NCBI RefSeq assembly: GCF_028066395.1
Contig: NZ_JALCBM010000013.1
Location: 1 to 48,713, forward strand
Direction of reading: 5' to 3'
Source: Ruegeria sp.
GTDB lineage: Bacteria; Pseudomonadota; Alphaproteobacteria; Rhodobacterales; Rhodobacteraceae
Length of the DNA: 48,713 nt
Both the position numbers and the translations under genes were made by a program. Positions 29,067-39,565 of the stretch are shown here, piece by piece; the first letter of the stretch is position 1; each line of letters starts with the position of its first letter. Below the pieces are notes generated by a model, which saw only the letters and a list, made by a program, of their open reading frames with translations, ran no database searches and was not told where the DNA came from.

Positions 29067-29873
29067 TTAGCGCGCCAGATTGACCCGGAACCGCATTTTC
29101 GCTTTCCGTTCTGCTGGCAAATGCCGGTTCAGGCGCTTGTTCACCAGCCCGAAGCCCCCGACGACGACAAGTGTCAGCAGGATGAAATAGAAGGCCAGAA
29201 TCGGGTAGGGGATGAACGGGTTGAACGTCTTGTCGGCGAAATAGCTGGCGTAATACAGCGCATCGCCCCGTTGCTGCCACGCGGGGAAGGCCGAAAAGAA
29301 GACCAGCGTGGTGGCGTGGAACAGAAAAATCGCCTCATTCGTGTAGGCGGGCCAGGCCAGCCGCAGCATTGTCGGCCAGACGATCCGCCGGAACCGGGCC
29401 CAGCCGGACAGGCCATAGGCATCCGCCGCCTCGATATCGCCTTTGGGGATAGACCGCAGCGCGCCATAGAAGATCTCACCGGAATAGGCGGCCGTGTTCA
29501 GGAACAGCACGATCAGCGCCCCCAACCAGGCCGAGGTGAAGGCGTCGAACATCGGGTATGATTTCTTCAGCGACAGGAAGAGGAAATAGGCAAAGAAGAA
29601 CTGGATGAACAGCGGCGAGCCCCGGAACAGAAAGATGAACCATTCCGCCGGTTTGCGCAGCCATTTGTTGGGGGATGCCTTGCCCACCGCCAGCGCCGTG
29701 GCCAGCAGGAACCCGGTCGCCAGCGCCAGAACGCCGAAATAGACGTTCCAGATCATGCCCGAGCCGATCAGGGTGAATTGCTCGCATAAGGTAAAGTCGC
29801 TGCGGGGCAGCAGGCGTTCGCCGAAGCCCAGGGAACGCAGGGCGTAATCCTGAATGGTCTGCAGGCAGCTCAT
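29067..29873 (-). CDS. Amino acid ABC transporter permease (HisM-type)
   Basis: LFRGSPLFIQFFFAYFLFLSL; NTAAYSGEIFYGALRSIPKGDIEAADAYGLSGWARFRRIVWPTMLRLAWPAYTNEAIFLFHATTL. Confidence 0.92.
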   Translation of the reverse strand: MSCLQTIQDYALRSLGFGERLLPRSDFTLCEQFTLIGSGMIWNVYFGVLALATGFLLATALAVGKASPNKWLRKPAEWFIFLFRGSPLFIQFFFAYFLFLSLKKSYPMFDAFTSAWLGALIVLFLNTAAYSGEIFYGALRSIPKGDIEAADAYGLSGWARFRRIVWPTMLRLAWPAYTNEAIFLFHATTLVFFSAFPAWQQRGDALYYASYFADKTFNPFIPYPILAFYFILLTLVVVGGFGLVNKRLNRHLPAERKAKMRFRVNLAR

Positions 29874-30757
29874 GCGGTGGTCTCCTTGCGCAGCAACTCT
29901 CCGCCGGATGTGGCCTGCCCGTGGGACAGGCGGCGCATCAGCTTCTCAAGCCCGATCTCGGACATGCGGGTCATGCCCAGATAGAAGATCAGCAGGAACA
30001 GGAAATACCACATGCGCCAGTCGCCATGCGGGTATTGCGTGAATTTCGAGGTCTTGGTGCCGCCCAGTTCGCGCGCCCAGTAGACGATATCCTCGACCCC
30101 CAGCAGAAACAGCAGCGGTGTGGCCTTGATCAGGATCATCCACAGGTTCGACAGGCCGGGCAGGGCATAGACCCACATTTGCGGCACAAGGATGCGCCAG
30201 AAGGTCTGGCGACGGCTCATCCCATAGGCCGCGGCCGTTTCCAGCTGCGCATGCGGCACGGCGCGCATGCCGCCGAACAAGACATTGGCGGCAAAGGCGC
30301 CGAAAACGATGGAAAAGGTGATGATCGCCAAGGCAAAGCCATAGGTTTCATGCACCCATTCGGGCGATGTGCTCAAAGGCAGTTTGGCGGCCTGACAGAC
30401 GATGAAATCATTGCCCTGTCGGATCGGTTGGTCCCAATCCGTGCACAGAACCTTGTGACGTATCCATTCGAACCCCTGATCCAGCGCGATGACGAAGAAC
30501 ATGAAAAACGCAATGTCCGGGACGCCACGCACGATGGCGATATAGCCCTTGCCCAGCCAACTGAGCGGCGGGATATGCGACCGTGCGGCCATGGCACCGG
30601 CAAATCCAAAGCCCAGCGCAACCGGGGCGGTCACCGCCAGGATAAACAGCACCTTCAGGAACGAGGCATAAAACAGCCAATGCACGCCGTTGGTCAGGTA
30701 ACACGCAAACCAGCGGATCGTACCCAGCGTATCGGGGTCAGAGCAGAACGAGAAAAT
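29870..30757 (-). CDS. Amino acid ABC transporter permease (HisQ-type); probable ATT start at 30757 (the ORF track starts at the GTG at 30685)
   Basis: IVRGVPDIAFFMFFV; AANVLFGGMRAVPHAQLETAAAYGMSRRQTFWRILVPQMWVYALPGLSNLWMILIKATPLLFLLG; frame extends upstream as (I/M)FSFCSDPDTLGTIRWFACYLTNGVHWLFYASF. Confidence 0.85.
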   Translation of the reverse strand: MFSFCSDPDTLGTIRWFACYLTNGVHWLFYASFLKVLFILAVTAPVALGFGFAGAMAARSHIPPLSWLGKGYIAIVRGVPDIAFFMFFVIALDQGFEWIRHKVLCTDWDQPIRQGNDFIVCQAAKLPLSTSPEWVHETYGFALAIITFSIVFGAFAANVLFGGMRAVPHAQLETAAAYGMSRRQTFWRILVPQMWVYALPGLSNLWMILIKATPLLFLLGVEDIVYWARELGGTKTSKFTQYPHGDWRMWYFLFLLIFYLGMTRMSEIGLEKLMRRLSHGQATSGGELLRKETTA

Positions 30758-30790
30758 GGCGGGCCTCTTCGGATGGCAAAGGCGCGGTGG

Positions 30791-30815
30791 AGACGCGCCC
30801 GGATCTCAGGCGCGT
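30791..30815 (-). terminator. Stem-loop between solute-binding protein and permease genes
   Basis: GACGCGCC-N9-GGCGCGTC, 8-bp stem, 14 nt past the SBP stop; no U-tract. Confidence 0.5.
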
Positions 30816-30828
30816 CCCCCTTGATGGA

Positions 30829-31542
30829 TCAGAAGGTCGAGGACACTTCCCACTTGGTGATCAGCGCGTTCAGGCTGCCGTCATCCTTCATCGACTGAAT
30901 GGCGGTGTTGAACTTTTCTTTCAGCTCACCGTCGGATTCACGGACGCCGATGCCAACGCCACCGCCCAGCGGTACGTTGGGGCCGATAAAGCGCAGGTCG
31001 CCATCTTCTTCCAGGATCGGAGCCAGGAAGGATTTGTCGGCCAGAACCGCGTCAGCTTCGCCATTGCGAACGGCGGCGATGGTTTCTTCCGAACTGGCGA
31101 ACTCGACCAGAGTTGCGCCCGATTCGGCAATATAGGCGGCCTGAATGGTGCCGGTCTGGGCAACGATCACACCGCCTTCGAGGTCGACATCATCCGACAG
31201 CGCGGCATAGGCCGACGGGTCCGGCGGCGTGTAGTTCTGGGTAAAGTCGATAACCTCGTCGCGCTCGTCGGTGATCGACATGCCCGCCATGATGACGTCA
31301 TAGTTGCCCGAGACCAGGTTCGGGATGATCGAATCCCAGTCATTCTTGACCCATTCACAGGTCAGGTTGGCGCGTTTGCACAGCTCATCGCCCAGTTCAC
31401 GCTCGAACCCATCAATCTCGCCCGCGTCATTGACGAAGTTCCACGGCGCATAGGCGCCTTCGGTTCCCAGACGCACGGTGTCGGCCATTGCCATACCCGC
31501 GCTCAGCGCCAGTGCCGCTGTGGTCAGAATCAGGTTTTTCAT
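30829..31542 (-). CDS. Amino acid ABC transporter substrate-binding protein (HisJ-type)
   Basis: MKNLILTTAALALSAGMAMADTVRLGTEGAYAPWNFVNDAGEIDGFERELGDELCKRANLTCEWVKNDWDSIIPNLVSGNYDVIMAGMSIT. Confidence 0.95.
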   Translation of the reverse strand: MKNLILTTAALALSAGMAMADTVRLGTEGAYAPWNFVNDAGEIDGFERELGDELCKRANLTCEWVKNDWDSIIPNLVSGNYDVIMAGMSITDERDEVIDFTQNYTPPDPSAYAALSDDVDLEGGVIVAQTGTIQAAYIAESGATLVEFASSEETIAAVRNGEADAVLADKSFLAPILEEDGDLRFIGPNVPLGGGVGIGVRESDGELKEKFNTAIQSMKDDGSLNALITKWEVSSTF

Positions 31543-31573
31543 TGTTGCTCCCCTTGTTTGTTCTGTCCGTTGG

Positions 31574-32350
31574 TTATGCCGCCTGAGTGGCGGAAAGAAA
31601 CCCCTGAAGCCGTGTGGATTCAGGGGCGGTGAAAATATCTTCGGGTGTGCCTTCTTCCTCGATCAGGCCCTGATGCAGGAACACCACGTGGCTTGAGATA
31701 TCGGCGGCCATTTTCATGTCATGGGTCACGATGATCATGGTGCGGCCTTCGGCGGCCAGATCTTTGATCACCTTAATCACCTCTTGTTCCAGTTCGGGGT
31801 CCAGCGCCGAGGTCGGCTCGTCAAACAGCAACGCTTCGGGCTCCATGCACAGGCCGCGCGCGATGGCGGCGCGCTGTTGCTGGCCGCCTGACAACTGCGC
31901 CGGGTAGACATCGCATTTGTCGCCGATGCCGACCTTTTCCAGATATTTGCGGGCGCTTGCCTCGACCTCGGCCTTGTCGCGGCCCAGAACGGTCACAGGG
32001 GCCTCCATCACGTTTTGCAGGATGGTCAGATGGGCCCAAAGGTTGAACTGCTGGAACACCATCGACAGGTTGGTGCGGATGCGTAGCACCTGCTTGGGGT
32101 CGGCGGGGCGGCGGGCATCATGGTTGCCACTCCAGCGCACCGGTTCGCCCTTGAACAGGATCTCGCCCTGCTGGCTGTCTTCCAGCAAGTTGCAGCAGCG
32201 CAGCAAGGTGGATTTGCCCGACCCGGAGGACCCGATCAGCGACACCACGTCACCGCGATGGGCGGTGATGTCGACCCCTTTCAGCACCTCAAGATGGCCG
32301 AAGCTTTTGTGCAGGTTCTTGATCTCGATAACAGGTGCGGTGTTTGTCAC
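31574..32350 (-). CDS. Amino acid ABC transporter ATP-binding protein (HisP-type), probable GTG start at 32350
   Basis: Walker A GSSGSGKSTLL; LSGGQQQRAAIARGLCMEPEALLFDEPTSALDPE. Confidence 0.95.
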   Translation of the reverse strand: MTNTAPVIEIKNLHKSFGHLEVLKGVDITAHRGDVVSLIGSSGSGKSTLLRCCNLLEDSQQGEILFKGEPVRWSGNHDARRPADPKQVLRIRTNLSMVFQQFNLWAHLTILQNVMEAPVTVLGRDKAEVEASARKYLEKVGIGDKCDVYPAQLSGGQQQRAAIARGLCMEPEALLFDEPTSALDPELEQEVIKVIKDLAAEGRTMIIVTHDMKMAADISSHVVFLHQGLIEEEGTPEDIFTAPESTRLQGFLSATQAA

Positions 32351-32432
32351 GGGTATTCCAGGTGTTCTTGCAGAGTATTGTTGGTCCGGTAATAGGGCTG
32401 AAAAAACCGGCCAATGCAATGCGCAAATGACA

Positions 32433-32449
32433 GTTTCCCTATGGGAAAC
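32433..32449. promoter_or_regulatory. Palindrome GTTTCCC-TAT-GGGAAAC upstream of hisP-type gene
   Basis: Perfect 7-bp arms with 3-nt spacer, about 85 nt upstream of the start at 32350. Confidence 0.5.
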
Positions 32450-32482
32450 GTTCGAAATGATCAGATGTATTGGCCAAAACGA

Positions 32483-33235
32483 TCAGGAAATATGCAGGGT
32501 GGCCTCGGGCGGAGGTGGCGTGGGAACGGCCATATATTGCGCCTGTGGGATGTCGATCAGCCCCCGCAGATGCAGGGCGGCGCGGTCGGCCGGGTTCAGC
32601 TCGTCAATCGCGGCACGCACGGCGCGGGCGATGGCTTGTGCGTCCTGCCCCATGGCGGTGATGTAAGGCAGCGTCGGGGTCGGGGTGGTGGTCGCAACGC
32701 TGCGCAGAGGCTCGCCCAGATCGGTATGGGTTTGCAGCAATTCCCATGTCAGCGCATCCAGAGCGGCGAAATCCGCGCGCGCATCGGCAACAGCCTGTGC
32801 CGACAGCGCGTGCCCACCAGTGGCCCGCAGCGCCTTTGGCATCCGGTCCAGCGCGTCAAGATGCACAATGGGTGCGGCCCAACCGGATTGCGACAGCGCC
32901 TCATTATAGGCAAATATGCCCTGCGCCAGTTGATCCAGATCGCGCGGGTCGTCTCGCCGCGCCACAAAGACCGAGCAATAGTGCCCCGCAGGACATCCCG
33001 GCAGGCCGTAATCGGGGGTTCCGACCAGTTGCACCTTGCCATGCAGGCGGGTGCGATAGGGCATGCCGCAGGTCTGGGCAAAGATCAGCGCGGGGTCCTG
33101 CCAGATGTCCCAGAAATCCCCGTCGCGGGTCAGTTGCGCGGGGCCATATCCCAGATGTTTGCGAATCAGCGACCAGAAGGCGTCATTGGCGGCGTGCAGG
33201 GCGGGCATGTCATACATGCCCAGCATTGCAGTCAC
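32483..33235 (-). CDS. PhnD/SsuA/transferrin-like solute-binding fold protein without recognisable signal peptide
   Basis: DIWQDPALIFAQTCGMPYRTRLHGKVQLVGTPDYGLPGCPAGHYCSVFVARRDD...IFAYNEALSQSGWAA. Confidence 0.75.
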   Translation of the reverse strand: MTAMLGMYDMPALHAANDAFWSLIRKHLGYGPAQLTRDGDFWDIWQDPALIFAQTCGMPYRTRLHGKVQLVGTPDYGLPGCPAGHYCSVFVARRDDPRDLDQLAQGIFAYNEALSQSGWAAPIVHLDALDRMPKALRATGGHALSAQAVADARADFAALDALTWELLQTHTDLGEPLRSVATTTPTPTLPYITAMGQDAQAIARAVRAAIDELNPADRAALHLRGLIDIPQAQYMAVPTPPPPEATLHIS

Positions 33236-33675
33236 GATTTGGCAGCCTTTTGCCGTGCCAAGGCCGAATCCACATCGCTGACACCCAACAGGCTGACGAC
33301 AAGGCGCAGCAGCGAATCCTCTTCACCACTGCGTTGCCCATCGGCCAGCGCCACGGACCACATCGCCTGCACCACCGCCAGACGGTCGTCATAGGCGACG
33401 GCCTCTTTGATGGCGCGGGTAAAGCGGACGGTGTCGGGGGCTTCGGCCTCCAGATCCTCGGCGCGGGCGCGCAGGGCGGCGGCCTCAAACGGTGACAGGC
33501 CATAGCGTTCGGCCGAGACGCGGTCGATCCGGGCCATCTCGGTGTCGGCATAATCGTTGTCGGATCGCGCGATTCGCACCAGCAGGGCGGTCAGGGCCAG
33601 GCGGGCGTCATCTTCGACAAGCGGGTCGGGCTGCGGCTGGGTCAGCCGGGACAGGAAATCCTTGAACATGGGCAA
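33232..33675 (-). CDS. TerB family tellurite resistance-like protein, copy A
   Basis: ARLALTALLVRIARSDNDYADTEMARIDRVSAERYGLSPFEAAALRARAEDLEAEA...VVQAMWSVALADGQRSGEEDSLLRLVVSLLGV. Confidence 0.85.
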   Translation of the reverse strand: MPMFKDFLSRLTQPQPDPLVEDDARLALTALLVRIARSDNDYADTEMARIDRVSAERYGLSPFEAAALRARAEDLEAEAPDTVRFTRAIKEAVAYDDRLAVVQAMWSVALADGQRSGEEDSLLRLVVSLLGVSDVDSALARQKAAKS

Positions 33676-33689
33676 GATATAGACGCTGC

Positions 33690-34139
33690 CTAGCTGGCTT
33701 CCAAGCGGCTTTGCACCCGTTCGCGCGCCGCCTGACTGTCATTATAGCTGAGCCCCATAGCTGCGCGAGCTTCTTCCACGATCTTGATCTCACCCTCATC
33801 GGATACGCCATCGGCCAGAACCACCTCCCACAGGGCGTCTAGCGCGGCCAGCCGTTCCTGCAGGTCGGTGGTCTCGCGGATCAGCTTGCCGAACGTGTCG
33901 GTTTCGGGGGCTGCGGCATGCAGCTTCTCACAGGTCGCGCGGACCTTGGCGGCCTCGATCGCGTTGTGCTGATAAAGCCGCGCCAGGATGCGGTCGATCA
34001 GGCTGATCTCTTCCAGCTTGTAGTCCCGATCCGCCTGCGCCACGCGCACCATCAATGCCCCCAAGGCCAGTTCGGCATCAGGATCGGGCAAGGCAGTGTG
34101 CTGAGGCGGACGAAGCGCCTGAAAAAACTTCTTTAACAT
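33690..34139 (-). CDS. TerB family tellurite resistance-like protein, copy B
   Basis: AELALGALMVRVAQADRDYKLEEISLIDRILARLYQHNAIEAAKVRATCEKLHAAAPETDTF...ALDALWEVVLADGVSDEGEIKIVEEARAAMGL. Confidence 0.85.
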   Translation of the reverse strand: MLKKFFQALRPPQHTALPDPDAELALGALMVRVAQADRDYKLEEISLIDRILARLYQHNAIEAAKVRATCEKLHAAAPETDTFGKLIRETTDLQERLAALDALWEVVLADGVSDEGEIKIVEEARAAMGLSYNDSQAARERVQSRLEAS

Positions 34140-34181
34140 GAGGTCAGATTATTCCGTATTTTGCGGGCCGCCAAGCGGGGA

Positions 34182-34475
34182 CTACCCGTCATAGCCCTGA
34201 ATAATCACTAAATCCCCGGTTGAAACCGGATCGCGCACCGCTTTGGCCTGTTGATAGCCTTCGCTTTCATAACAGGCCAACGCTTGTTCATAGCTTGGAA
34301 ACTCGATCACCACGGTGCGGGCGCGGGCCTGACCTTCGACGGTGGTCCGGTCACCGCCGCGCACCAGAAACCGGGCGCCATATTCGGCGAACGGAGCGGC
34401 ATTGGCGGCGATGTAGTTCTTGTATGTCTCGATGTCGTCCACATCGACATGGGCTACCCAATATCCTTTGGCCAC
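34182..34475 (-). CDS. DUF1330 domain-containing protein
   Basis: MAKGYWVAHVDVDDIETYKNYIAANAAPFAEYGARFLVRGGDRTTVEGQARARTVVIEFPSYEQALACYESEGYQ. Confidence 0.9.
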   Translation of the reverse strand: MAKGYWVAHVDVDDIETYKNYIAANAAPFAEYGARFLVRGGDRTTVEGQARARTVVIEFPSYEQALACYESEGYQQAKAVRDPVSTGDLVIIQGYDG

Positions 34476-34535
34476 GGGGTCCTCCTCCTGCGGTTTATCG
34501 GCAGAGTGCGGAGGAACCCGCGAAATTGCAATCCC

Positions 34536-35306
34536 CTAAGCCTGCAATGCCTTGCTTGCATTGTCCTGCAGCCAGGCCAACATCTGTTTATAGGGTACCG
34601 GGCCATAGCTGATGCGCGCCACGCCGAGCTTCGCCAGTGTTGGCGTATCCGGCGTGCCGGGCAGGGCGATGATGTTGACCGGCAGATCGGTGGCCTCACA
34701 CAGGCGGGCGATCAGGGCTTCGTCTTTCAGACCGGGGGCAAAGAACCCGCTGGCGCCTGCCTCTTCATAGGCTTTGGCGCGGGCGATGGCGTCGTCCAGC
34801 ATCGCATCGTTGTGGGTGTCCGGCGCGGCCTTCAGGAAGATATCGGTGCGTGCGTTGATGAAGGCGTTGATCCCTGCCGCGTCACTGCCTTCGCGTACCG
34901 CCGCGACGCGGGCGGCCTGCGTTTCTGTGTCGTAAAGCTCTTTGGTTCCAACGATCTGGTCTTCGAAGTTGAAACCGATCACGCCGGTATCCAGCGCGCG
35001 CTGGACGTTGGCGGCGATGCCTGCGACATCCTCGGCATAGGCACCCTCAAGGTCCAGGCTGACCGGCAGATCGACCGCCGCGACGATGCGGCGGGCATTG
35101 TCCAGCGCCATCTCGAAGGGGATGTTCTGCCCGTCGCCAAACCCCTGCGCCATCGCGACCGGAGCACTACCAGTGGCAATCGCCTTGGCCCCAGCATCGC
35201 GCACGGCGGCAGCGCTGCCTGCATCCCAGATATTGTACAGGATGACCGGGTCACCCTTCTTGTGCAGGGCGGTAAATGTTTCCGCGTGGGTGTTCTGATC
35301 AGTCAT
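34536..35306 (-). CDS. Isocitrate lyase/PEP mutase family protein
   Basis: LYNIWDAGSAAAVRDAGAKAIATGSAPVAMAQGFGDGQNIPFEMALDNARRIVAAVDLPVSLDLEGAY...GFNFEDQIVG. Confidence 0.88.
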   Translation of the reverse strand: MTDQNTHAETFTALHKKGDPVILYNIWDAGSAAAVRDAGAKAIATGSAPVAMAQGFGDGQNIPFEMALDNARRIVAAVDLPVSLDLEGAYAEDVAGIAANVQRALDTGVIGFNFEDQIVGTKELYDTETQAARVAAVREGSDAAGINAFINARTDIFLKAAPDTHNDAMLDDAIARAKAYEEAGASGFFAPGLKDEALIARLCEATDLPVNIIALPGTPDTPTLAKLGVARISYGPVPYKQMLAWLQDNASKALQA

Positions 35307-35409
35307 GGCCGGTCTCCTGTCGGTGTGTTGCCGACAGTTAAACCTGCTTCCGGGCGTTTCGAACAGAAAAATACGAAACGCCCCTCAAATTGAGGTGAAT
35401 TACAGCGAT

Positions 35410-37053
<1,644 letters not shown>

Positions 37054-37212
37054 GTTGTTCGGCTGCCCCCGTGAGACGTCAAAATCAGCTGCCCGGCGGT
37101 TCGAAAAAACCGCTGCATCACGGGACTTCACATATAAAGGATTCGCGCCCATAGCGCAAGAGAACCGCAAGATGCTGTTGCAGTTCTCTTCTGTCTTTCT
37201 AGGTTTAGTGGA

Positions 37213-37578
37213 TCAGTCGGCCTGCGGGATCAACGGTGCGTTGTCACCCTGTGTGGGCGGCAAAAGGTCATCCGCTGATGGCAGCGCTGGTGTGCTGCTG
37301 TCGGTCGAGGCCGGGGCCGGAACGCCCAGACGGTCGATCACCGAGCTGCCCGAGGATTTCTGCGCCGCCAGAATGGTCAGCGTGATCGAGGTGACGATGA
37401 AACACGCGGCCAGAATCCACGTGACCTTGCCCAGCGCGGTTGCTGCTGCGCGGCCGGTCATGGCGCCACCGCCGCCACCACCCATACCCAGGCCACCGCC
37501 TTCGGACCGCTGCATCAGAACAACGGCAATCAGGCCCAGAGCCAAAAGAAGGTGGATGATGAGAACGACGTTTTCCAT
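37213..37578 (-). CDS. secG: Preprotein translocase subunit SecG
   Basis: [60 protein letters not shown]. Confidence 0.93.
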   Translation of the reverse strand: MENVVLIIHLLLALGLIAVVLMQRSEGGGLGMGGGGGGAMTGRAAATALGKVTWILAACFIVTSITLTILAAQKSSGSSVIDRLGVPAPASTDSSTPALPSADDLLPPTQGDNAPLIPQAD

Positions 37579-37729
37579 GGTGTTCCTGTACGGCGTGGCG
37601 TGTATCGCGAGGTACTTATGCAAGTTTGCCATCGGGGGCAAGGGAGGAGTTGGTATCAACACCTGTGATGTGCCTCATCACGGCAAAGGGACTGGACAGG
37701 TGGGCGGATGGTGGCGCAGGCTGCGGGCC

Positions 37730-38344
37730 ATGCCACATGACGATCACGACCACCCGCACGCCCTGTTGCCGCCTGAACCCGCGCTGCGCGTCAAAGCGCT
37801 TGAGACGATTCTGACCCGCAAGGGGCTGATCGACCCGGCGGCGCTGGATGAGATCATCGACACCTATCAAAACAGGATCGGCCCCCAGAACGGCGCGCGC
37901 GTTGTTGCCAAGGCCTGGTCCGATCCGGGCTTCAAGGCGGCACTGATGAAGAACGCCACGCCGGTTGTCGCTGACCTTGGGTATTATGGCCGACAGGGCG
38001 AGCATATGGTCGTCGTCGAAAACACGCCCGAGCAGCACAATATGGTCGTCTGCACCTTGTGCAGTTGCTACCCGTGGCCTTTGCTGGGCATTCCACCCGG
38101 CTGGTACAAATCCGACGCCTACCGCGCCCGCGCCGTGCGCGAGCCGCGCAAGGTGCTGGCCGAATTCGGCGTGACCCTGCCGCAGGAAACCTCGGTCCGG
38201 GTCTGGGATTCGACGGCTGAAATCCGCTATCTCGTGCTGCCCATGCGTCCGGAAGGAACGGAAGGGCTGGGCGAGGAGGAACTGGCCGCGCTGGTGACCC
38301 GCGACAGCATGATCGGCACCGGCCTGCCCAAGGTGCCCGCATGA
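37730..38344 (+). CDS. nthA: Nitrile hydratase subunit alpha, cobalt-type metal motif
   Basis: Metal claw [46 protein letters not shown]. Confidence 0.93.
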   Translation: MPHDDHDHPHALLPPEPALRVKALETILTRKGLIDPAALDEIIDTYQNRIGPQNGARVVAKAWSDPGFKAALMKNATPVVADLGYYGRQGEHMVVVENTPEQHNMVVCTLCSCYPWPLLGIPPGWYKSDAYRARAVREPRKVLAEFGVTLPQETSVRVWDSTAEIRYLVLPMRPEGTEGLGEEELAALVTRDSMIGTGLPKVPA

Positions 38345-39018
38345 CCCGCGTACATGACATGGGCGGGCGCTTCGGTGACGGCGCGATCAACCCCGAATCC
38401 GAGGATGATCCGATCTTTGCCGAGGACTGGCACGCAAGGGCACTGGCGGTCACTCTGGCTTCGGGGTTTCTGGGGCAATGGAACATCGACGTGTCCCGCC
38501 ACGCGCGCGAGCGCTTGTCGCCCAAGGATTACGCACGGTTTTCCTACTATGAGAAATGGCTGGCCGGGCTGGCTGATCTGCTGGTCGAAAACGGCGTGCT
38601 GACGCTGGATGACTTGCGTGGCGCGGGGAATGATGCGGATCACCCTCTGGCTGCGCACGCATTGAAAGCCAACAATGTCGCGGCGGCCCTGTCCAAAGGC
38701 GGCCCTGCCGACCGGCCTTCGAATGTCGCGATAAAATTCGAAATAGGGCAACCGGTCCGAACCGCGCGCCCTGCGGCCAACCGATTGGCGGATGGCGGCC
38801 ACACCCGGCTACCGATCTATGCCGCCGGGGCCAAAGGCCGCATCGTCCTGATCCACGGCACCCACGTCTTGCCGGATTCGAACGCGCATGGTCTGGGCGA
38901 GGCGCCCGAGCCCCTGTACGCAGTGGCTTTCCCAGCCTCTGAACTCTGGGCCGACCCCGAACATCCGGACGATGAGGTCGTACTGGATCTCTGGCAATCC
39001 TATCTGGAACCGGCATGA
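38341..39018 (+). CDS. nthB: Nitrile hydratase subunit beta
   Basis: [39 protein letters not shown]...[19 protein letters not shown]...[26 protein letters not shown]. Confidence 0.92.
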   Translation: MTRVHDMGGRFGDGAINPESEDDPIFAEDWHARALAVTLASGFLGQWNIDVSRHARERLSPKDYARFSYYEKWLAGLADLLVENGVLTLDDLRGAGNDADHPLAAHALKANNVAAALSKGGPADRPSNVAIKFEIGQPVRTARPAANRLADGGHTRLPIYAAGAKGRIVLIHGTHVLPDSNAHGLGEAPEPLYAVAFPASELWADPEHPDDEVVLDLWQSYLEPA

Positions 39019-39350
39019 GCGACTGCGCCCCACATTCCGCGCCCGAGCCGGTCTTTGCCGAACCCTGGCACGCGCAGGTCTTTGCAGTTACCGTTGCGTT
39101 GAACGAAGCTGGCCGCTTCGATTGGCCTGACTGGGCCACGCGGTTTTCCGACACCCTGAAACGCCATGGCCTGAACCGCGATCTGGATGGCGGCGATGAC
39201 TATTTTCACGCCTGGTTGGAGACGCTGGAGGCACTTCTGGCGGAACAGGGCACGGCCCTGCCGGATGACGTGCAGTCCCTGCATCAGGCTTGGGAGGACG
39301 CCTATCTAACGACACCCCATGGTCAACCGGTGCAATTGGCGCACGGGTAA
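39015..39350 (+). CDS. Nitrile hydratase accessory (activator-like) protein
   Basis: EPVFAEPWHAQVFAVTVALNEAGRFDWPDWATRFSDTLKRH...DDYFHAWLETLEALLAEQ; overlaps nthB stop. Confidence 0.87.
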   Translation: MSDCAPHSAPEPVFAEPWHAQVFAVTVALNEAGRFDWPDWATRFSDTLKRHGLNRDLDGGDDYFHAWLETLEALLAEQGTALPDDVQSLHQAWEDAYLTTPHGQPVQLAHG

Positions 39351-39477
39351 GGGGGCTCTGCCCCCGCCGCCCGTTCCGGGCGACTCCCCCGGGATATTTT
39401 GAGCCAGATGAACAGGGGATCCGAGCTTCATCTGGCCAAAAATATCCCCGCCGGAGGCATCGCGCGGCACGCGCGAT
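39350..39477. repeat. Left arm of a perfect 128-bp inverted repeat flanking purA-DUF2842; internally palindromic
   Basis: Base-by-base comparison: exact reverse complement of 41200-41327. Confidence 0.97.
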
Positions 39478-39565
39478 CCAGACTGCGGCGAAATACCGGT
39501 TTCCCTGTCCCGCAGGCCCCGCTATATGAGCCGGGTTTGAATACTCAGCGCAAAAAGGACCGGAT

